Counted from the first letter of the stretch, positions 35,231 to 45,593 are shown. The stretch is 63,587 nt of DNA from JAWXCB01 sp034440455 (GCA_034440455.1 JAWXCB010000095.1:1-63587); one strand, 5' to 3'. Numbers and translations are program-made. Notes: a model not told the origin generated them from the sequence alone.

Positions 35231-36349
35231 TTACAACACATTCAGCAGCGTCTTTGTTTTCAGTTTCGTCTCTTCCCATTCGGCATCGGGATCAGATGCT
35301 GCGGTGATGCCTGCGCCAACATACAATGCAAGGTGTTTGTCCAATACTTCAAGGCAGCGCAGGTTTACAAATAAAGAAGTCTTCTCTTCGATATTTACCG
35401 GACCAAGGAAACCGGTATAATAGTCGCGATTGTGCTTTTCCGTTTTTCTAATGATGTCGAGTGCAGCCTGTTTAGGCATTCCTGCCACTGCAGGCGTGGG
35501 GTGCAAATCATTTATCAAAGCATCAATCGCTTCATTTATTTTGTGCTTCTCCGCATTCACCTTAAAAGTTGTTTTCAAATGCTCCATCGGACCTGCTATT
35601 ACAGTGGCAGGGGCAGATGTTTCCACACGGTTGGGGAAATATTTTTCCAGACATGCCTTTATCGTGTCAGTCACGATTTTTTGTTCTTCCAATTCTTTCA
35701 ATCCCCAGTTGAAACTGCGTCCGCCCTCTACCTTCTTAGTGCCTGCAAGAGAAACGGTGCGTAATTCATTATCCTCTGTTTGCAAGAGCAGTTCAGGAGT
35801 AGCGCCAATCCATAATCCTGTGTGGGGAATGTAGGTGATGTATGCGCAGGCATTGGGATAAATTTTCACTAATCGCTTAAACAATTCCACGGATGAAAAC
35901 CCTTCTTGTACATTTTCTAAATGTACCCGCGAAAGCACGCCTTTTTGAAGTGTTCCTTTTTTGATTTCGCTTATGATTTGTTCCACACCATCACAATATT
36001 CTTTTTTTGTTGCCTGATGGGGATAAGATTTCTTATAGCCGTTTTGAGAAAATCCAACTCTTGTTAATACTCCAATAATTGCCGCTTCTGTAATATTCTC
36101 TTCACACAGGTGAAAATCAGCTTTTATAAATGCCTTGGGCGCATGAGAGCCGGGAAATGGATAAAATGCAAAGCCTTTGTTGGCAGCGAGCTTTTCATCG
36201 TTTGCCAACTCATGCACTTTCGGATTTTCCTGAAGAACAAGTTGCACGCCTTTGTCGCCCGGAAGTCGGTATGCCGCAAAAGGCAAATGTCGCTGGAGGC
36301 ATTCGTTAATCAGGTTGTAAATGCTGATGATATTTTGTGTAAACGCCAT
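35231..36349 (-). CDS. menF: Isochorismate synthase (menaquinone-specific)
   Basis: 372 residues, ATG at 36349, first gene of the men operon. It has the chorismate-binding fold with GATPELLLQ, VSLAGTKKVEGG, and C-terminal HPTPAVAGMPKQAALDII and AGAGITAASDPDAEWEE. It converts chorismate to isochorismate. The protein is on the short side, as usual for Bacteroidota, with a reduced N-terminal domain. Distinguishing MenF from EntC rests on the operon: all neighbours are menaquinone genes. Its 5' end faces the histidine phosphatase gene across 50 bp. Confidence 0.93.
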   Translation of the reverse strand: MAFTQNIISIYNLINECLQRHLPFAAYRLPGDKGVQLVLQENPKVHELANDEKLAANKGFAFYPFPGSHAPKAFIKADFHLCEENITEAAIIGVLTRVGFSQNGYKKSYPHQATKKEYCDGVEQIISEIKKGTLQKGVLSRVHLENVQEGFSSVELFKRLVKIYPNACAYITYIPHTGLWIGATPELLLQTEDNELRTVSLAGTKKVEGGRSFNWGLKELEEQKIVTDTIKACLEKYFPNRVETSAPATVIAGPMEHLKTTFKVNAEKHKINEAIDALINDLHPTPAVAGMPKQAALDIIRKTEKHNRDYYTGFLGPVNIEEKTSLFVNLRCLEVLDKHLALYVGAGITAASDPDAEWEETKLKTKTLLNVL

Positions 36350-36362
36350 GCGCAGGTGGAAT

Positions 36363-36395
36363 TATCTTTGCCCGCAAAACGGGCGCGTAAAGATA
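36363..36395. promoter_or_regulatory. Divergent promoter region between menF and the histidine phosphatase gene
   Basis: On the plus strand TATCTTTG (36363-36370) matches TAnnTTTG and lies 30 bases before the phosphatase ATG. On the minus strand a near match TATCTTTA lies about 40 bases before the menF ATG. Between them GCCCG-CAAAA-CGGGC (36370-36384) can form a hairpin. Both operons would start within this 50-bp gap. Confidence 0.45.
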
Positions 36396-36399
36396 CATC

Positions 36400-37017
36400 A
36401 TGCAGAAGGAAATCTATATCATCAGGCACGGAGAAACCGATTTAAACAAACAAGGTATTGTGCAGGGTAGGGGAGTGAACTCATCGCTCAATGAGCGCGG
36501 CAAAAAACAGGCGGAGGCTTTTTTCTCTCATTTTGAAAAAGAGGCTTTTGAAATTATTTACACCTCATCGCTTGCCCGCGCACAACAGACTGTACAGCCC
36601 TTTGTGGATGCCGGTCACGCCATTCACCCTCACCAGGATTTGGATGAAATTAGCTGGGGCATTTATGAAGGCAAACTGCCCGACAGCGCCACCTCTCAGG
36701 ATTATATGAATATGCTCAAGAAATGGCGTTCGGGAATACTAATTGAAAAAATTCCCGGAGGCGAAAGCCCCGTTGAACTACAGCAACGCCAACTGCGCTT
36801 TATTGAAAACGTGCTAAAGCCTTCGCCTCATAAAAAAATCCTGCTGTGCAATCATGGCAGGGCAATGCGTTCACTACTCTGCACCCTGTTAGGCGATGAT
36901 TTGAGCAAGATGGATGAATATCCCCACCAAAACCTTTCACTCTATAAACTTTTTTACAACGCGCCTTCCTTTCAACTTGATTGGTTTAACTATACGAAGC
37001 ATGTGAAAGGGGTGTAG
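36400..37017 (+). CDS. Histidine phosphatase family protein (phosphoglycerate-mutase-like)
   Basis: 205 residues. The catalytic RHG motif is IRHGETDLNKQG (about 8-19). The second arginine/glutamate region is TSSLARAQQT with GIYEGKLPD, and the second histidine is in LLCNHGRAMRSL. It is probably a cytoplasmic phosphomonoesterase, but the substrate cannot be told; cofactor-dependent mutase-like and phosphatase members share these motifs. It is divergent from the menaquinone operon, which does not by itself imply a role there. Confidence 0.9.
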   Translation: MQKEIYIIRHGETDLNKQGIVQGRGVNSSLNERGKKQAEAFFSHFEKEAFEIIYTSSLARAQQTVQPFVDAGHAIHPHQDLDEISWGIYEGKLPDSATSQDYMNMLKKWRSGILIEKIPGGESPVELQQRQLRFIENVLKPSPHKKILLCNHGRAMRSLLCTLLGDDLSKMDEYPHQNLSLYKLFYNAPSFQLDWFNYTKHVKGV

Positions 37018-37434
37018 CCTGAATTTGCAGTTATCTATTTAGAACGGCTTTTAAATAATGGCTGGCACGGTTCGTATCAATAAGGAGCGTGAGTTCAATC
37101 AGGTTCTTGATTCTTGGATGTGAAAAGCGTTGAAAAACTGCGATATGGAAGAAAAGTATGATGTAGAAATAACGTATTCGACATCAAACGGCATCTTGCC
37201 AGAGACTTGCATGGAATGCTAACTGCTTTTGGGCGTCAACAGTGCTGAAAAGTGCTGAGGACTTTTAAAAAACCGTAAACGAAAAAATGAATAGAAGCCT
37301 CCATTTTGTTGTCTTCGTTTTATGCGCATCCTCCCGAATAGATTTTTAACAGACTCAGACATGTCCAACAATAATTGTGAACTTGTTTGAATTCAGAATT
37401 TCTTATAAATTCACATCGTCTAAAAACAGCACGC
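37018..37434. other. Intergenic stretch without a convincing gene
   Basis: A short plus-strand frame from about 37058 reads MAGTVRINKEREFN..., is broken by a TGA at about 37121, and continues in the same frame as MEEKYDVEITYSTSNG to a stop near 37222. No family was recognised and no T9SS or RNA signature was seen. It could be a remnant of a lost gene. Confidence 0.3.
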
Positions 37435-38394
37435 ATGAAAAAAATATTGAAATATCTTCTTCGATTTTTCGGAGTGGTTGCAGTAGTGTTAGTCGCTGGC
37501 GCTGCCTACCTGAATTTCACTGACATTCCGTATTATGAAATTGTGCAACAGGATTATCACGCAACCATTACTCCCGAAAAAGTAGAAAGAGGAAAGAAGC
37601 TCGCATTGATTTTATGCGCTAATTGCCATAAGAATTCCGAGACAGGATTGCTCACCGGAATGCTCATGCGCGATGTGCCAAAAGAATTCGGAGCAATCTA
37701 TTCCCAAAACATCACGCAGGATAAAACTTATGGCATCGGCTCATGGACCGATGGCGAGTTATACTTTCTGTTGCGCACCGGCATCAAGCGTGACGGGCAG
37801 TATGCGCCCCCTTACATGGCGAAGATTGCGCACATGGCTGATGAAGATGTAGAGGCGGTTATCGCCTTTCTCCGCTCTGACGACCCGCTGGTGGCAGCGG
37901 CTGCGGTGGCTGATATTCCCTGTGAACCTTCTTTCCTTGTAAAGTTCCTTTCGCGGGTGGCATTCAAGCCACTCCCCCTGCCTGAAAAAAAAATTCCGCT
38001 TCCTGACACGACAAACCTCGTGGAACTTGGCAAGTACCTCACCTTTAATCTTGATTGCTACGCTTGCCATTCCGCTGATTTCAAAACAATGAATGTGCTG
38101 GAACCCGAAAAGAGCGAAGGCTTTATGGGTGGCGGTAATAAAACCCTTGACATGGAAGGGAAAGAAATAGTGCCCACCGCCAACATCACTCCCGACAAAG
38201 AAACCGGAATCGGAAACTGGACGGAAGAACAATTTGTAAATGCATTGCGATTCGGATTGAAAGACGGAGAGCCAGCCTTGCGCTACCCAATGATGCCTTA
38301 TATGCAGCTCACTGACCATGAAGCGAAAGCAATCTTTGCATACCTACAGACCGTTCCTCCGATAAAAAATAAAATCGAGCGTCCTAAGTTGTAA
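37435..38394 (+). CDS. Membrane-anchored diheme cytochrome c
   Basis: 319 residues from ATG 37435 (MKKILKYLL); the longer in-frame start upstream only adds a non-signal leader. One N-terminal helix (FFGVVAVVLVAGAAY) anchors it, facing the periplasm. Two c-type heme sites are visible: C61-ANC-H65 and C208-YAC-H212, each in a small cytochrome-like domain with a later Met-rich segment (PPYMAKIAHMADEDV; YPMMPYMQ). It likely shuttles electrons in respiration or serves an oxidoreductase partner. No partner is adjacent; the next gene, 83 bp on, encodes an alkylsulfatase-like hydrolase. Confidence 0.88.
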   Translation: MKKILKYLLRFFGVVAVVLVAGAAYLNFTDIPYYEIVQQDYHATITPEKVERGKKLALILCANCHKNSETGLLTGMLMRDVPKEFGAIYSQNITQDKTYGIGSWTDGELYFLLRTGIKRDGQYAPPYMAKIAHMADEDVEAVIAFLRSDDPLVAAAAVADIPCEPSFLVKFLSRVAFKPLPLPEKKIPLPDTTNLVELGKYLTFNLDCYACHSADFKTMNVLEPEKSEGFMGGGNKTLDMEGKEIVPTANITPDKETGIGNWTEEQFVNALRFGLKDGEPALRYPMMPYMQLTDHEAKAIFAYLQTVPPIKNKIERPKL

Positions 38395-38477
38395 ATACTT
38401 TCTGCGATGATCGTGTTGAGGGGTGCTATAATTCAATTTTGTAATGCCTAATTCGTAATTCTTAATTTCCGCCCGCG

Positions 38478-40190
38478 ATGCGCTTGCATAAAAATATTTT
38501 CCTGCTGTTTGTTCCTTTCCTGTTTCAAAGTTGCGGGGAAAGAAACACGCCACAGCAGCATGTCGCCTCTCCTGCTGAACTTACTGCACACAGCGATATT
38601 TTTAAAAAGCGCATCGAAAAAATCGGCAGCAACATTTACGTTGCTATCGGCTACGGACTTGCCAACAGCATTTTAGTCGAAGGAAAAGACAGCGTACTAA
38701 TTATTGATTGCATGGAGAGCATGAAAAGCGGCAGGGAAGTGAAAGCGGCTTTCGACAGCATTTGCGGCAAACCGGTAAAAGCGATTATCTACACGCACTT
38801 CCACACCGACCATACGGGTGGCGCGGCTGCATTTGCAGAAAATAAAACTGTAGATGTGTATGCGCAGGAATTGTTGCCGTATTACCTCAATCAAACAAAT
38901 GCGCTGTTGCGTGACATCACGGAGAAGCGCGCTTATCGCATGTTCGGTGTTTTCTTAGACAGCAACGCGCATGTGAACTGCGGCATCGGTCCGCATTTGC
39001 AGATTGACAAAGATGCGGAAATACATACGCTGCGCCCTACGGTACTCTTTAAAGATTCATTGGATGTAACGCTTGCGGGCATTCATTTGAAATTCTATCA
39101 CGCGCCAGGTGAGACGCCCGACCAGCTTTTTGTTTGGCTGCCGGAAAGCAAAACACTCCTATGCGGTGATAATATTTACAAGGCTTTTCCAAACCTTTAC
39201 ACGATTCGCGGTACGCCCTATCGCGACATCAACCTCTGGAAAAACAGTTTGGATGTGATGCGCTACTTGCATCCTAAGATTATCATCCCAAGTCATACGG
39301 AACCAATCATTGGTGAAGAAATAATTTTTCAAACGCTCACTGATTATCGTGATGCGATTCAATTCGTGCATGACCAAACCGTGCGCGGCATGAACAAAGG
39401 ATTGACACCTGATGAGCTTGCTGAAACGGTGATTCTTCCCGAACACCTGCAACGCTCCGAATGGCTAAATGAATTTTATGGAAAAGCAGAATGGTCTGTC
39501 CGCTCTGTGTTTGACGGCTATATGGGTTTCTTTGACGGCAATCCCACTACGCTGTTGCCACTTGATAAAAAGGAACGCGCAAAAAATATCGAACGGCTTG
39601 CCGGAGGAAAAGAAAAACTTTTTGCACAAATCGAAAACGCATCAAAGCAACAGGAATATCAATGGCTGCTTGAATTGACGGATTATTATTTAACGCTTTA
39701 TCCGAATGATGAAAATGCCATTGCACATAGAATAAATGCGCTGATTGAATTAGGCAAAGCGCAATCAAACCCCAATGCGCGGAATTATTATCTCACGTGC
39801 GCGCTTGAATTACGGGGCTTAAAAAATGCAGGGCTTATAAAACCGACAACTGAGTTGGTGCGCGATATTCCGCTGTCGGTAATTTTTCATAGCATGGCTG
39901 CGCATTTGAATCCCGAAAAAAGCTCGCAAGTGCATCAGCGCGTGATGTTTGACTTCACCGACACAAAAGCGCAGTGGATGGTGGAAGTGCGCAACGGTGT
40001 TGCAGAAGTGCAGCCCTTCGCAACCGGCACACCGGATATTACAATTCATGTAAAGGAAACAGTGTGGAAGGAACTTGCGGCAAAAATCCGCAAGCCTGTT
40101 GCTACCTATCTAAGCGGTGAAATAAAAGTGGATGGCGGACAAATCGCGTTCGTGCAGTTTCTTGGATTATTTGATTTGGAAGAAAAATAA
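38478..40190 (+). CDS. Alkylsulfatase-like metallo-beta-lactamase lipoprotein
   Basis: 570 residues with lipobox FLFQSC (Cys19). The MBL domain (about 45-290) has H107-F-H109-T-D111-H112 in THFHTDH and the later LLCGDNIYKAFPNLYTIRG, matching linear primary alkylsulfatases of the SdsA type. About 320-430 fits the alkylsulfatase dimerisation domain (GFFDGNPTTLLPL). About 455-565 fits the SCP2-like C-terminal domain (ATGTPDITIHVKETV). Known members cleave sulfate from alkyl sulfates such as dodecyl sulfate; the protein is somewhat shorter than typical ones (about 650). Sorting to the envelope as a lipoprotein is less usual than simple export. The substrate is unproven. Confidence 0.88.
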   Translation: MRLHKNIFLLFVPFLFQSCGERNTPQQHVASPAELTAHSDIFKKRIEKIGSNIYVAIGYGLANSILVEGKDSVLIIDCMESMKSGREVKAAFDSICGKPVKAIIYTHFHTDHTGGAAAFAENKTVDVYAQELLPYYLNQTNALLRDITEKRAYRMFGVFLDSNAHVNCGIGPHLQIDKDAEIHTLRPTVLFKDSLDVTLAGIHLKFYHAPGETPDQLFVWLPESKTLLCGDNIYKAFPNLYTIRGTPYRDINLWKNSLDVMRYLHPKIIIPSHTEPIIGEEIIFQTLTDYRDAIQFVHDQTVRGMNKGLTPDELAETVILPEHLQRSEWLNEFYGKAEWSVRSVFDGYMGFFDGNPTTLLPLDKKERAKNIERLAGGKEKLFAQIENASKQQEYQWLLELTDYYLTLYPNDENAIAHRINALIELGKAQSNPNARNYYLTCALELRGLKNAGLIKPTTELVRDIPLSVIFHSMAAHLNPEKSSQVHQRVMFDFTDTKAQWMVEVRNGVAEVQPFATGTPDITIHVKETVWKELAAKIRKPVATYLSGEIKVDGGQIAFVQFLGLFDLEEK

Positions 40191-40218
40191 CAAATCTTTT
40201 ATCGCGCTGAATGTTTAC

Positions 40219-43200
40219 CTATCGCTGCACCACAACTTTTCTTACCATCTTCTGCGTTCCGCTCAACATTTCTAAGTAATAAATTCCACTACTCAACTCA
40301 GCAATTGATATCATCATTTCCTGTACATTCCGGTTCGTGAAAGATTGAAGCGTTTTTCCGGTCATGGTATAAAGCCTGAAATGCGCTTCATCGGCTAAGC
40401 TTGAACGGATGAACAATCTGTCTTGCGCGGGGTTGGGATAAATCGTGAAATCATTCTGAAGGGAATAATTTTTTTCTCCCGTACATTCTTCCACCGTTAC
40501 GTTTGCTTTCGCCAAATCCGTGCATCCGTTTCCGTCAGCGTAGGAATACGTCAGGAGGTAAGCGTTTGGCGCGACAACCGCATCAGGATAAAACACATCG
40601 CCCGTAATTCCTGCTCCGCTGAAACTTCCTCCCGCAGGAGAGCCGTTTAGCGTTACAGGAGCATCATCCGAACAATAAAGCGAATCCAAACCGGAGATAC
40701 TTACTACCGGCAAGGGATCTACCGCCACTGATGCTGGGTCGCTGAAAATGCAGCCTGTTGTATCTGTGAAAACATAGACCAAATCATAAGAATTTCCGGC
40801 AACCAAACCCAACGGGTCAAAGTGGTTTCCCGTTATCCCGGGACCACTGAATGTTCCGCCCGCAGGCGTTCCGAACAGTGTGATGAATGCTGCATTTTGG
40901 CAATAGCTGGAATTCAGACCAGTGAAAGCTGCGTTCACATCCTGATAAACAAGGGTTGAAGTCGTTTTACTCGCTGTGCAATTGTTTGCATCACTATAAG
41001 AATAAGTTACGGATGTAGCGCTCCCTGTAGCTGCTAATGCAGGAATAAAATCATCTCCCGAAATTCCATCACCAATGAATGTTCCACCAGTGGGAGTTCC
41101 CGATAAATTTACTGCTGCATCATACGGACAATAAGCAGAATCCAACCCTGAAAAATCAACAACAGGTAAAGCAAACACAAAAATGCTGACGCTATCATCG
41201 GCTGAACATCCGTTGGCATCCGTTACAGTAACAGAATAAATCAAATCAGCAGAAGGACTTACATTGATTGTTGAAGTTGTCTCGCCCGTATTCCATGCAT
41301 AGCCCGTTCCGCCACTTGTAGTCAGGTCAATATTTTCTCCAATACAGAGTGAGTCATCCGCGCCTGCATTTGCAGGAGGAAGCAGATTGACAACAATTGC
41401 TACGATGTCAGATGCAGAACAATTATTTGTATCTGTAACGGTTACGCTGTAGCTCTCCGTGAATAGCGGGCTTGCGGAAATAGCAGAAGAAGTATCGCCC
41501 CTGTTCCACAAATAGTCAACTCCTCCTGATGCCTGAAGCGCACTGGTTTCTCCAACGCATATCGTATCGTTTTCACCCGCATCTGCAACAGGCAATGCCT
41601 GAACGATAATCATCGCATCATCCGTAGCAGAACATCCGTTTCCGTCTGTTACGGTAACTGTATAGTTGGAAGTGGAAGCGGGTGACTCTGAAAAGAAAGC
41701 AGCCCCACTTCCGTTGCTCCATGCGTAAAGGATTCCGCCTGATGCGGTCAATGAACCTGTGTCGCCAAAACAAATCGTATCATTTACTCCGGCATCAGCG
41801 TTGGGTAACGGATTTACAAGCACAATGCTGCTATCTTCTCCGCTGCAGCCAATAGCATCTGAAACGGTAACACTGTAAATTCCTGATACGGATACAATGA
41901 TTGTTTGCGTTGTTTCTCCGGTTGACCAGCTATGCGTGGTTCCGGGATTTCCTGCATTCAGCGGAACGCTTTCTCCCTGGCAAATTTCATGGTCGGAGAG
42001 ATTGACTGTTAAGCTGAACCCCACTGATACAGAAGCAGTATCGAAGTTGCTGCATCCGTTTTCGTCAGTAATCGTCACGGAATATTCATCTTCAGTGCTC
42101 ACGGAAATTGTTTGTGCAGTTTCACCTGTTGACCAAATGAAAGCAGCACCCGGATTTCCTGCATCCAGAATGGTTGTGCTGCCAAAGCATATCGTCAAGT
42201 CAAAAAGTTCTTTTGCGGGAAGCGGATTTACAACGATGGAAGCATTGTCGCTTGCCGTACATCCATTGGCTCCCGTTACAGTAACGGTGTAGGAAGTTGT
42301 TGCAATGGGAGCATCCGATAATTGTGTTGAAATGCTTTCCGTGTTCCATGTATAAGTAATCCCGCCCGATGCGGTGAGCGTTCCGGTTTGTCCCTTGCAA
42401 ATCGTATCGTTAACTCCGGCATCTGCAAGCGGAAGCGACAACACGACAACAGAAGCAGTATCGGAAGCAGCGCATCCATTGGCATCTGCAACTGAAACAG
42501 TGTAGGTTGTTGTGGCGGATGGGCTCACAGATAAAGTGGACGATGCGACTCCCGTATTCCATAAATAGGAAACGCCACCGGTTGCAGTGAGCGAACCTGT
42601 TTCACCCGAACAGATTGTATCAGTGATACCCGCATCTGCCACAGGTAATGGGTTTACAGAAACCGATACTTCATCAGAAGCAGTGCAGCCGCTGGCATTC
42701 GTAATGGTTACAGTGTAATTAGAAAACGAAGCCGGGCTAACAGAAATTGATGTGGTTGTAGCTCCTGTACTCCACAAATAAGTTCCTCCACCTGAAGCAG
42801 TGAGCGTGGCATTTCCCCCGAGGCAAATCGTATCATCCACACCGGCATTTGCAACGGGATTGGTTACAGTAATGTAACCCGCTTTTGTTTCCGTGTTGCT
42901 TTGTCCGCTTTGCGTTACTTGCAAGACCACCGGATAAGTTCCTGGCGTGTTGTAAGTGATATTGGCAGGGTTTTGTGATGCAGATGATGAAGGATTTCCG
43001 CCCGTGAAAGTCCATTGCCATGCTGTGGGGCATCCGTTGCTGAGGTCAGTGAAATCAATGCCATCACCGGGACAGAGCGATGTTTTACTTGCGATAAAGT
43101 CGGCATCCAACGCTGGAGGTATCAATGAATAAGTTACAGCGTTCACGTTTATGCCTGTCGCATCAAAAGCAACTGTCACCACAGGAAGCTTCGTTTCTTT

Positions 43201-43956
43201 CGCCAGCCAATTGTAATTAATCAACGTGTCGCGCGTGTTGCTGACGGGTTGCCAACTCGGAAAGCCAAAAATGGAAACTTGCGCTTCAATTATCGTTTGC
43301 GTGTATTCCTGCCTTCTCTGCCGCAATGCAGAATAACTGCACACCGGTGTAATGACCTTTCCCCATCCATCAATGTTATCCAAGTAGTTGGTGGTGTATG
43401 TCGCCCGCACCTGAAGCAAGGTAACGCCCACAGGAAGCTGCGCCTGAATTGAATCTCTTAATGCCTGCGGCAAATTTGCAGCCAGAATGGTTTTCACAAA
43501 CCCGGAATTTCCGGAGAATGTGCCTGCATATTGTGTCGGAAACCTGTATTGGTCAGCGGTTGGAGAAAACTGTACATCCGTGATAAGACCAACTCCGAGT
43601 AAATCACCGGCTATGCCATGCGGAGTGTAAGTGCCAGCAGTATTTCTGATAAAAATGTAATCCACGAAATTGGTTGTGATTGCAAGCGTGGCGTTGGGAA
43701 AATTTGCGGCATAGGGCGTGGCAGCAGGCGCTCTTACATACGTGGTGTTCAGCTCTTCCTGCGAAACGGAGCTGAAGTCCCAGATGATGTTTGCGCCAGC
43801 GCTGCCGATGGTGATTCCGGCAACGGTTCTGTCGGTTGCAGTATAAAGAGTATCACCCACCACCGGCATATCCCCTGTTACAATGGAGATTTGCGCAACA
43901 AGAAACTGCGGCATCAGCGCGATGAGAAAAACAAAAATTACTTGTAGTGATTTCAT
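40219..43956 (-). CDS. T9SS-exported repeat adhesin-like protein with PKD domain
   Basis: 1245 residues with signal peptide (LQVIFVFLIALMPQFLVAQ). A unique N-terminal domain (about 25-275) is followed by one PKD domain (about 285-365; WQWTFTGG). Then eight Ig-like repeats of about 70-80 residues run to about 935 (each DTIC.G....L.ASGG..Y.W.TG followed by YTVTVTD..GCSA). Three repeats of another type follow (LDS.YC......L.G.P.GG.F.G.GI.G), and a T9SS sorting domain ends it (IYPNPAQDRLFIRS ... LSSGIYYLEM). The Ig-like repeats resemble those of Bacteroidota gliding and adhesion proteins such as SprB-type modules. It is probably a long surface fibre. It is convergent with the alkylsulfatase-like gene. 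Confidence 0.9.
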   Translation of the reverse strand: MKSLQVIFVFLIALMPQFLVAQISIVTGDMPVVGDTLYTATDRTVAGITIGSAGANIIWDFSSVSQEELNTTYVRAPAATPYAANFPNATLAITTNFVDYIFIRNTAGTYTPHGIAGDLLGVGLITDVQFSPTADQYRFPTQYAGTFSGNSGFVKTILAANLPQALRDSIQAQLPVGVTLLQVRATYTTNYLDNIDGWGKVITPVCSYSALRQRRQEYTQTIIEAQVSIFGFPSWQPVSNTRDTLINYNWLAKETKLPVVTVAFDATGINVNAVTYSLIPPALDADFIASKTSLCPGDGIDFTDLSNGCPTAWQWTFTGGNPSSSASQNPANITYNTPGTYPVVLQVTQSGQSNTETKAGYITVTNPVANAGVDDTICLGGNATLTASGGGTYLWSTGATTTSISVSPASFSNYTVTITNASGCTASDEVSVSVNPLPVADAGITDTICSGETGSLTATGGVSYLWNTGVASSTLSVSPSATTTYTVSVADANGCAASDTASVVVLSLPLADAGVNDTICKGQTGTLTASGGITYTWNTESISTQLSDAPIATTSYTVTVTGANGCTASDNASIVVNPLPAKELFDLTICFGSTTILDAGNPGAAFIWSTGETAQTISVSTEDEYSVTITDENGCSNFDTASVSVGFSLTVNLSDHEICQGESVPLNAGNPGTTHSWSTGETTQTIIVSVSGIYSVTVSDAIGCSGEDSSIVLVNPLPNADAGVNDTICFGDTGSLTASGGILYAWSNGSGAAFFSESPASTSNYTVTVTDGNGCSATDDAMIIVQALPVADAGENDTICVGETSALQASGGVDYLWNRGDTSSAISASPLFTESYSVTVTDTNNCSASDIVAIVVNLLPPANAGADDSLCIGENIDLTTSGGTGYAWNTGETTSTINVSPSADLIYSVTVTDANGCSADDSVSIFVFALPVVDFSGLDSAYCPYDAAVNLSGTPTGGTFIGDGISGDDFIPALAATGSATSVTYSYSDANNCTASKTTSTLVYQDVNAAFTGLNSSYCQNAAFITLFGTPAGGTFSGPGITGNHFDPLGLVAGNSYDLVYVFTDTTGCIFSDPASVAVDPLPVVSISGLDSLYCSDDAPVTLNGSPAGGSFSGAGITGDVFYPDAVVAPNAYLLTYSYADGNGCTDLAKANVTVEECTGEKNYSLQNDFTIYPNPAQDRLFIRSSLADEAHFRLYTMTGKTLQSFTNRNVQEMMISIAELSSGIYYLEMLSGTQKMVRKVVVQR

Positions 43957-44017
43957 GAAAATTGTTTTTTAAAAAAATGTGGGGTTATAATTTAGAAATT
44001 AATTTCAGGGAATTGTA

Positions 44018-44025
44018 CAAAAGTA
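44018..44025 (-). promoter_or_regulatory. Likely -7 box upstream of the adhesin-like gene
   Basis: The minus strand reads TACTTTTG, matching TAnnTTTG, 62 bases upstream of the start at 43956. No clear -33 TTTG was seen. Confidence 0.4.
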
Positions 44026-44108
44026 AAAAGCGTAAATGAAAATCAGCGTCCTCTCAATTCCGAATTTGAATTGCATAGCATTTTGGATTGTCTGATATTT
44101 CATTTTTT

Positions 44109-45593
44109 TTAATCAACCATTACTTCAGCAACCGCATTTTCTTTTAAAAACCGTTTTATTTTTCTGAAGTCAAACAGCAGCGGTTGTTTTCCGCTTCTTA
44201 TCAGCGTTTCAACTTCGGAAAGCAATTGATTGAAAGTTGCTTCGCTGATTTGCTTTTCCATGAATGCTTTCACAAATGCACTTTCAAAAGTATTTTCGAA
44301 GCCATTTGAATTCAACTGCCTGAGTGTGGAACGCGCGAGTGATGGCAGTAGCCTGAAATTTCCCAACTCATAATGTGCCATCAGCAGCGTGGTTTTTGAA
44401 ACGATGTTTAGGTTGATATAGTCATTGATTTGCGGCTCATTGAGAATGTGATTGGTCAGTGTAACTGCTTTGTCAAAATCTTTTGTTCCAAAATGCACTT
44501 CTGCCATCAAAAGGAGCATCTGAAGCGCAGAGTAACGGTCAATCAAGCCTCCGTAGCTTGTCAATTCCTTTTCTATATCCGGAATCAGTTTTGACGCGCT
44601 TTCATAATCACCGGAATTCATCAGCGTAAGGAGGGAGAAGGTATAATAAGTTCTGAATTTAATTGCCTCCTGGTTGACGTTCTGGCAGCTTACATTTTTC
44701 AACTTACTGAGCACAGCCTTCACTTCCCTGTGTCTTTCTAATTCCATCAAAGCAATTAGCTTGTTACGCAAACCCACGATATAGTAAAACGTGTTACGCT
44801 TCAGCAAATGCTTATTTTTTTCAAGCAACCGGAGATATTCGCTGGCATTACTTAGCGCTTCTTCATTTTTCTTCAGTTTGAATTTGATAATACTCATCAG
44901 GCTCAGGTAAATCAGTTTTGAGCGCAGTGTTTTTGCTTTACCGGCTTCCTGCAACAAGGGGTTGCTTTCCAGTTTTTTATATTCTTCCGTAACAACATCA
45001 TGTTGCATTCTGTTCTCCTCCTTGATGAGCGTAAGCGCCTGCATCATCAGACTTCGGAATTTGCTTTCATTCATCAGCAATTGCAGATTGCTTTCTTCTT
45101 TCTTCATCAATTCATGCAAGTTGTCGTTGTCATAATTATTGAGGAATAGGTTAAATGCGTTTGTTTTCATGAGCGCATAAGTCTCTGCAAGCAATAATGT
45201 TCTGTTCTGCCTGGCGCAATTGCGCTCAAAGATTTTCAGTTTTTTTTGCGCCAAGCTAAACAACTCCTTTTTATTCAGCACCAAAAGCTGCATCAATTGA
45301 AGGCGTGTTTTGAACTCACTGTCATTTTCAGAATAAAAAAAGATAAGCGATTTGATGAGCGCGTCAAAAAGGTATTGCCGCGTTTTAGAAAGGTCTGTTG
45401 AAAGGTTCCTTTCTTTGATTTTTTTCTTCAACATTTCCTTGTCATAATTTTTCATCCCGCTCATAATGTCAAATAACACGAGATAACTTTTTGAGCCAGC
45501 GCCTTCCAACCCGGAAAAAACCCTGAAGTAACGCTTCTCTGCCTTTGAAAGGGCGCGTATCAGTTGAAAAAGGGAATCGGTTGATTGCTCCAA
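44109..45593 (-). CDS. Helical protein of unknown function (Bacteroidota-type)
   Basis: 494 residues starting at a TTG (TTG GAG CAA). The N-terminus reads LFQLIRALSKAEKRYFRVF, then a region that looks like stacked alpha-helical hairpins of TPR kind with no clear repeat consensus (e.g. YTFSLLTLMNSGDYESASKL). There is no signal peptide and no membrane segment, so it is cytoplasmic. I recognise similar N-termini in other Bacteroidota proteins but know no function. It lies between two surface-protein genes transcribed away from it on one side and with it on the other. Confidence 0.8.
   Translation of the reverse strand: MEQSTDSLFQLIRALSKAEKRYFRVFSGLEGAGSKSYLVLFDIMSGMKNYDKEMLKKKIKERNLSTDLSKTRQYLFDALIKSLIFFYSENDSEFKTRLQLMQLLVLNKKELFSLAQKKLKIFERNCARQNRTLLLAETYALMKTNAFNLFLNNYDNDNLHELMKKEESNLQLLMNESKFRSLMMQALTLIKEENRMQHDVVTEEYKKLESNPLLQEAGKAKTLRSKLIYLSLMSIIKFKLKKNEEALSNASEYLRLLEKNKHLLKRNTFYYIVGLRNKLIALMELERHREVKAVLSKLKNVSCQNVNQEAIKFRTYYTFSLLTLMNSGDYESASKLIPDIEKELTSYGGLIDRYSALQMLLLMAEVHFGTKDFDKAVTLTNHILNEPQINDYINLNIVSKTTLLMAHYELGNFRLLPSLARSTLRQLNSNGFENTFESAFVKAFMEKQISEATFNQLLSEVETLIRSGKQPLLFDFRKIKRFLKENAVAEVMVD

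Noticed and set aside
36370..36384. GCCCG/CGGGC hairpin as a riboswitch or attenuator of the men operon
   Set aside because: The 5-bp stem with no T-run lies in a 50-bp promoter gap, so it is too small to support such a role.
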